A stretch of 64,000 bases of DNA from Bacteroidales bacterium (GTDB lineage Bacteria; Bacteroidota; Bacteroidia; Bacteroidales; UBA932), in the NCBI GenBank assembly GCA_017549145.1, contig JAFYVM010000053.1, positions 1-64,000 of the forward strand. Reading direction: 5' to 3'. The translations under genes and the position numbers were made by a program. Shown here piece after piece: positions 59,986 to 64,000 of this stretch. A model generated the notes under the pieces. The model was not told where the DNA came from, did not search any database, and saw only the letters and a program-made list of their open reading frames with translations. Numbering within the stretch: the first letter of the stretch is position 1; the number at the start of each line of letters is the position of its first letter.

Positions 59986-62397
59986 ATGAAGATGAAACGA
60001 AATATATCTAGAATTTGTTCTGCACTAGTATTGGGCTTTGTGGCGATCTCATGTCTAGATGAGACTGCTGATATTAAGCTCGTGGAGCTAGGTACTCCGC
60101 TTGAAAACAATACCTGCATTGTGGAGGCAGCTGGAGGAGAGTATGATGTTGAGGTATTGTCAAATGGTGCATATCACGTTGAATTTGCTGAGAATGAGTG
60201 GCTTACATTGAGCGCATTGCAGGGTAATGGTGATGGCAAAATTAAGTTGACTGCAGCTCCAAACAAGGAGTTCAAACGTATGACCTCCTTTGTGCTTTGT
60301 AGTGATGTTGATACACGTAGAGATACTGTATATGTTAAGCAGAAAGGCGAAATAGATGCTTTGCTTTCTATGGAGAACACCTCTGTCGTGCTTCCTGGTG
60401 CGGGTGGTCACAGCACAACATCTATTAGCACAAATATCCCATTCAGCTATCTTAAGTTAAGTGTGTCTTATAATGAAATTGATAATACAGGTTGGTTAGA
60501 TCTATCCAAGGTGTCAATTTCTGGTGAGGGTGCTGCGCAGAAAATCTCGATCTACTCTGAGCCTAATACTGATCCTATATCAATCCGTTCGGCATCTCTT
60601 TATCTTTCATTTGTAGATGGATGGGGTGATGAGGTCGCTCTTGAGATCTTGATTATGCAGAAGAATGCTAATGAGGGGCTTGGCGTATTGAAGTCATTTG
60701 CTGAAATCAGAGCTCTATATCCTAATGGAGGTGAGGTTGAGGAAGATTATATTCTTGAGGGTATTGTAGTCAGCAATACAGAAGGAGGAAACTCTGGTGA
60801 AAATGAGCAGATAAGTGCTTCTGCTATTGATTATTCTGGTTCACAGAAGACTGTTTATATTCAGTCGCTGGATGGAAAGTATGGCTTTGCTCTTTGGACA
60901 AATACTTCAGAGGATAATATTTTCAAGCAGTTCAATAAGGTACAGATCCTTCTTAAGGGAACAGAGATTTATCTTTTTGACCAGCCAGTCAAATATTATC
61001 AGATCAAGGGAATTAAAAAGAATATGGTAGCGTCTAATGTGAAGGCCCTCGACAACGAAATTGTTGTAAAGGAGAAGCATTTTAAGGACATTACTGATGA
61101 TGATATCTTTACATATGTGAGACTTAAGGATGTTGAATTCCCGGTTAGAAAGGGTTCAATCTGTCCAATTAACGAAGGCTATTCTACTGCCGGAAAGTCT
61201 GACCGTATTTCTAAGTTCCCGCTTCTTGTACGTGATATCAATGGTGATAGCTTCTATATGTATACAAATACAGTTTGTACTTATAGAAATGATGGTACGA
61301 GAGTCCCACAGGGTTCTGGTAAGATAGCAGGTGTTATTGTTCACGAAAGATTTTCACGTTTTGAGTGGAAAGACGGAATGGACCTTTTGGATATGGAGAA
61401 TGATCCAACACTAGGTAATATTGGTAAATACCAGATTCGCCATCAGACAAAGGGTGACATTTATGATAACATGTCAATGGACTTTAAGGATAGCTTCTCT
61501 GAGCTTCTTGTGGAGTATCGTTATTGGAACCCAGATGTTGAGAAGGGAGTTCAGAAACCTACATATGGTGATAATGGATGGTTTACTCATACATATCAGC
61601 AGAAGTATACAGGTACGGAGTCTAAGGATTATACTGAGGAGCAGTATAAACAGCATATGTCTGCAGAGGTTTGCTTCTCGTATCTTGGACCTATCGGCTT
61701 GGCTGGCTCTATGTTCGGATCAAATACAGGTAATATTAATGGATTAGGCATTGTCTTGGATTCTCCTCAAGACCGCTATAATCCAGAAATGTCTGAGTGG
61801 GTTGGTGAGCATAATGGCGCAATGGAGTGGCTGGCTCCTACAACTTCAATGGCTGACGCTGAGATTCCTATGCGAATAGCTAATGCCGGCAGTGGCGCAG
61901 GTAAGGGCTGGTGCTCTTCAGACTGCTATTGTGCTTTCAGAAGCCTTAAATGGTGGGATTTCGATTTAAACAGAGGATATGCATGGATGTTGAATTTCTC
62001 GACAAAAGGCATGACTAAAAAGCTTTCAATGCAGATTTCTGTACTTAACTCATCTCAGCGATTCCATTCTCCTCGTTATTGGAGAGCAGAGTGGTCAGAG
62101 GTTGACTCTATGAATCCATTGGATGATGCAAAATGGCATCCTATTCAGGAGTATACAGTTCCAGATATTTCTCAGTGGACTGGTACGCTCTTCTCGTCTG
62201 TCGTGGGATATAAGGCGATTAATATTGACCTTCCTGAAGAACTCCTTGGAAAGGAGAATGTATATATCCGCCTTATGCCGATCAGTAATCTATGTAGCAG
62301 TGGTGCAGATTATACTGATACGATTATAACCAACGATGAGGAGGGTGACAAGCACGCAAGCTCAATCGATTATATCGCAATTCGTTACAATAAATAA
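59986..62397 (+). CDS. BACON and DUF5689 lipoprotein
   Basis: An 803-residue lipoprotein (lipobox AISC near residue 23). Two BACON-type domains occupy residues of about 30-225 (FAENEWLTLSALQGNGDGKI; TSFVLCSDVDTRRDTVYVKQ). A DUF5689-type OB-like domain spans about 235-460 (ILEGIVVSNTEGGNSGENEQ; KTVYIQSLDGKYGFALWTNT; VQILLKGTEIYLFDQPVKYY). The C-terminal 330 residues are beta-rich with several aromatic clusters (SDCYCAFRSLKWWDFDLNRG) and may form a jelly-roll binding domain. No enzyme signature is seen. It begins four bases after the previous gene and probably contributes to ligand capture at the surface. Confidence 0.72.
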   Translation: MKMKRNISRICSALVLGFVAISCLDETADIKLVELGTPLENNTCIVEAAGGEYDVEVLSNGAYHVEFAENEWLTLSALQGNGDGKIKLTAAPNKEFKRMTSFVLCSDVDTRRDTVYVKQKGEIDALLSMENTSVVLPGAGGHSTTSISTNIPFSYLKLSVSYNEIDNTGWLDLSKVSISGEGAAQKISIYSEPNTDPISIRSASLYLSFVDGWGDEVALEILIMQKNANEGLGVLKSFAEIRALYPNGGEVEEDYILEGIVVSNTEGGNSGENEQISASAIDYSGSQKTVYIQSLDGKYGFALWTNTSEDNIFKQFNKVQILLKGTEIYLFDQPVKYYQIKGIKKNMVASNVKALDNEIVVKEKHFKDITDDDIFTYVRLKDVEFPVRKGSICPINEGYSTAGKSDRISKFPLLVRDINGDSFYMYTNTVCTYRNDGTRVPQGSGKIAGVIVHERFSRFEWKDGMDLLDMENDPTLGNIGKYQIRHQTKGDIYDNMSMDFKDSFSELLVEYRYWNPDVEKGVQKPTYGDNGWFTHTYQQKYTGTESKDYTEEQYKQHMSAEVCFSYLGPIGLAGSMFGSNTGNINGLGIVLDSPQDRYNPEMSEWVGEHNGAMEWLAPTTSMADAEIPMRIANAGSGAGKGWCSSDCYCAFRSLKWWDFDLNRGYAWMLNFSTKGMTKKLSMQISVLNSSQRFHSPRYWRAEWSEVDSMNPLDDAKWHPIQEYTVPDISQWTGTLFSSVVGYKAINIDLPEELLGKENVYIRLMPISNLCSSGADYTDTIITNDEEGDKHASSIDYIAIRYNK

Positions 62398-62421
62398 TAA
62401 TATTTAAACCTAATGTCAATT

Positions 62422-64000
62422 ATGAACAAAAAGTTTTTTGTGATGGCTGTTGCCGCTATGATGGCCATCTTTACTGGCTGTAAGAAAGAGGTTCCTACTC
62501 CAGAGGAGCAGCCAACTCCACAGATTACAGCTATCTCTCCTGCAAGTGGACTTGCTGGTATCGCTGTAACAATTACAGGTAAGGACTTCTCTGCAGAGAA
62601 AACAGCTAATGTTGTACTTTTTGGTGAGGCAAAAGCTACTGTAACAACTGCTTCTGCTACATCTCTCGTTGTTATTGTACCTGAGAATGAGCCAGGCAAG
62701 GTATCAGTGACTGTTGCTGTAGGTGAGAAGGTTTCTAAGGGTGTAGATTTCACATACGAGGTTCCTGTATATCCTGCAGCCCTTACTTCACTTAACCCAG
62801 CAAAAGCTCAGGCTGGAGCAGAGATCACACTTGTTGGTGAGAACTTCGGTACTGACAAGACAGGTTATACTGTTCTTTTTGATGAGGTTGAGGCTGAAAT
62901 CAAGAGCGTAAATGAGACTGCAATCGTTGTTGTGGTTCCTGACACAGAGGATGCTCAGGCAAATGTTATCCTTAAGAAGGGTGACGAGATGATTCCTACT
63001 GTACAGCAGTTCACATACGAGTTTGCGAAGACTCTTACTATGGGCGCCATCGCTGGAGTTATCTATGAGGCTGGTACTGACTTTGTGGTTCCTGTAGAGA
63101 ATCTTGCAGAGGGAGATGAGGCTAAGGCTATCTTGATCGGTAAGAATGGCAATGTTGAGGCTGAGTGTCTTGCTGAGGCTGGCGAATTGACAGTATTCGT
63201 TCCTGAAAAACTTAAGGGTGACTATAAGCTTAAGGTTGCCGTTAAGGGCTGTCTTCCAATCGAGTCTGCTTCAGAGTTTGCAGTATATTATCTTCCACAG
63301 TATGAGCTCGATCTTACAGATGGTGCTGGTTATATCGGTGGATATGGCTCAGGCTCGCACAAGGACGGCGTAGGATCAGAGGCGAGATTTAACTCGACTA
63401 GTGGTGTCGCTTTAGCTCCTAATGGAATGCTTTACGTGACTACTATCGGTGGAACAATCTCAAGTAACAACGGACACGCTATTCGTGTTGTTGATCCAGC
63501 AACAAAGGCAGTAACTACATTGATTGAGCCTTCTGTTTTGACATTGGAGGCTAAGCAGAATATCTATCCTTACCATGGAGCATTTGCTTCAAATGGAGAT
63601 TACTATGTAGCTTGCAAGAACGGTAAGTTTATGATTGGTAAGGTTGCCAAGGCTGATAACTCTTGGTCTGTGTTTGAGTGTACTAATACACCTGCTAAGA
63701 AGTATGATGCTAAGGGTATCAACTTTATGAATGTTCTCCTTGATGCTCAGGATAATATCTATGTGTCTGACCGTGACCAGGCTCGTATCCTCAAAGTGAA
63801 CAAGGGTTCAACTGATGTTGCAAAGACAATTCAGGTAACTGCAAAGATTAATGGTGAGGATAATAATATCCAGATCAACCATATCGCATGGGGTAAGAAC
63901 AAGGAGCAGTTCATCGTTTCTGGTTCTGATGACCTTGTTCTTGTACTTGCTGACATGGACGGTAAGGGTATTGTAATCGCAGGTAACGGCGTGAAGCCAC
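62422..64000 (+). CDS. IPT/TIG and NHL-type beta-propeller lipoprotein (partial)
   Basis: The gene runs past the end of the window, with 526 codons visible. It starts MNKKFFVMAVAAMMAIFTGC (lipobox FTGC, Cys20); an in-frame ATG at 62413 would add MSI. Residues of about 33-110 and 115-195 form IPT/TIG domains (ITAISPASGLAGIAVTITGK; LTSLNPAKAQAGAEITLVGE). A third similar segment reaches about residue 290. An NHL-type propeller then begins (GYIGGYGSGSHKDGVGSEAR, FNSTSGVALAPNGMLYVTT). This IPT plus NHL layout is common in Bacteroidota surface lipoproteins next to SusCD genes, where several bind glycans. It lies 24 bases after the DUF5689 gene. Confidence 0.8.
   Translation, partial: MNKKFFVMAVAAMMAIFTGCKKEVPTPEEQPTPQITAISPASGLAGIAVTITGKDFSAEKTANVVLFGEAKATVTTASATSLVVIVPENEPGKVSVTVAVGEKVSKGVDFTYEVPVYPAALTSLNPAKAQAGAEITLVGENFGTDKTGYTVLFDEVEAEIKSVNETAIVVVVPDTEDAQANVILKKGDEMIPTVQQFTYEFAKTLTMGAIAGVIYEAGTDFVVPVENLAEGDEAKAILIGKNGNVEAECLAEAGELTVFVPEKLKGDYKLKVAVKGCLPIESASEFAVYYLPQYELDLTDGAGYIGGYGSGSHKDGVGSEARFNSTSGVALAPNGMLYVTTIGGTISSNNGHAIRVVDPATKAVTTLIEPSVLTLEAKQNIYPYHGAFASNGDYYVACKNGKFMIGKVAKADNSWSVFECTNTPAKKYDAKGINFMNVLLDAQDNIYVSDRDQARILKVNKGSTDVAKTIQVTAKINGEDNNIQINHIAWGKNKEQFIVSGSDDLVLVLADMDGKGIVIAGNGVKP

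Overview
This 64 kb window is a chromosomal segment of a Bacteroidota bacterium, most likely a gut- or rumen-type Bacteroidales. The evidence is the S13-S11-S4-alpha-L17 ribosomal block, three SusC/SusD pairs, BACON-domain and fimbrillin-like surface lipoproteins, promoters of the TAnnTTTG type, A-rich leaders without Shine-Dalgarno sequences, and a K+-dependent membrane pyrophosphatase. The species cannot be named from the sequence. I found no rRNA, tRNA, CRISPR array, transposase or phage gene. No gap exceeds 300 bp; the longest (49570-49852) holds a degraded esterase remnant.

Layout. (1) 1-2670: end of the ribosomal operon (rpsM end, rpsK, rpsD, rpoA, rplQ) and a terminator. (2) 2713-15045, locus A: a promoter whose spacer contains nine G, then a BACON lipoprotein, SusC, SusD, an FN3/PQQ-propeller lipoprotein, a CotH-kinase-like lipoprotein, a fimbrillin-like/TIM-barrel fusion and a propeller lipoprotein. 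(3) 15077-32271, locus B: an endonuclease/exonuclease/phosphatase (EEP) lipoprotein, SusC, SusD, a BACON/solenoid/phosphodiester-glycosidase fusion, three more solenoid lipoproteins and three SGNH (DUF4886) esterase domains. (4) 32260-35517: an operon of S1/P1 nuclease, a GlpT/UhpT-type antiporter and a glycerophosphodiester phosphodiesterase. (5) 35618-46006, mostly housekeeping: hppA, sufB-pnuC-sufC-short sufD-ispE, an unknown lipoprotein, tsaE, an AraC regulator and an outer-membrane barrel. (6) 46100-49583: a sugar MFS transporter, a ROK kinase and an SGNH esterase. (7) 49853-64000, locus C: a fimbrillin/EEP lipoprotein, a second EEP enzyme, an unknown lipoprotein, SusC, SusD, a BACON protein, a DUF5689 protein and an IPT/NHL lipoprotein that runs off the end.

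Functional reading. The three SusCD loci contain no recognisable glycoside hydrolase or polysaccharide lyase. Their recognisable enzymes act on phosphodiesters or esters: three EEP-fold enzymes, one NAGPA-type phosphodiester glycosidase and several SGNH esterases. Directly downstream of locus B lie a nuclease, a glycerophosphodiesterase and an organophosphate/phosphate antiporter. My inference is that at least loci B and C capture phosphodiester-containing material (phosphorylated glycans, teichoic-acid-like polymers, glycerophospholipid head groups or nucleic acid) and that the 32.3-35.5 kb operon takes in the released organophosphate. The substrate is not shown by the sequence. No ECF sigma/anti-sigma pair or hybrid two-component regulator lies beside any SusCD pair, so control is either in trans or at the promoters, where the poly-G spacer of locus A suggests phase variation.
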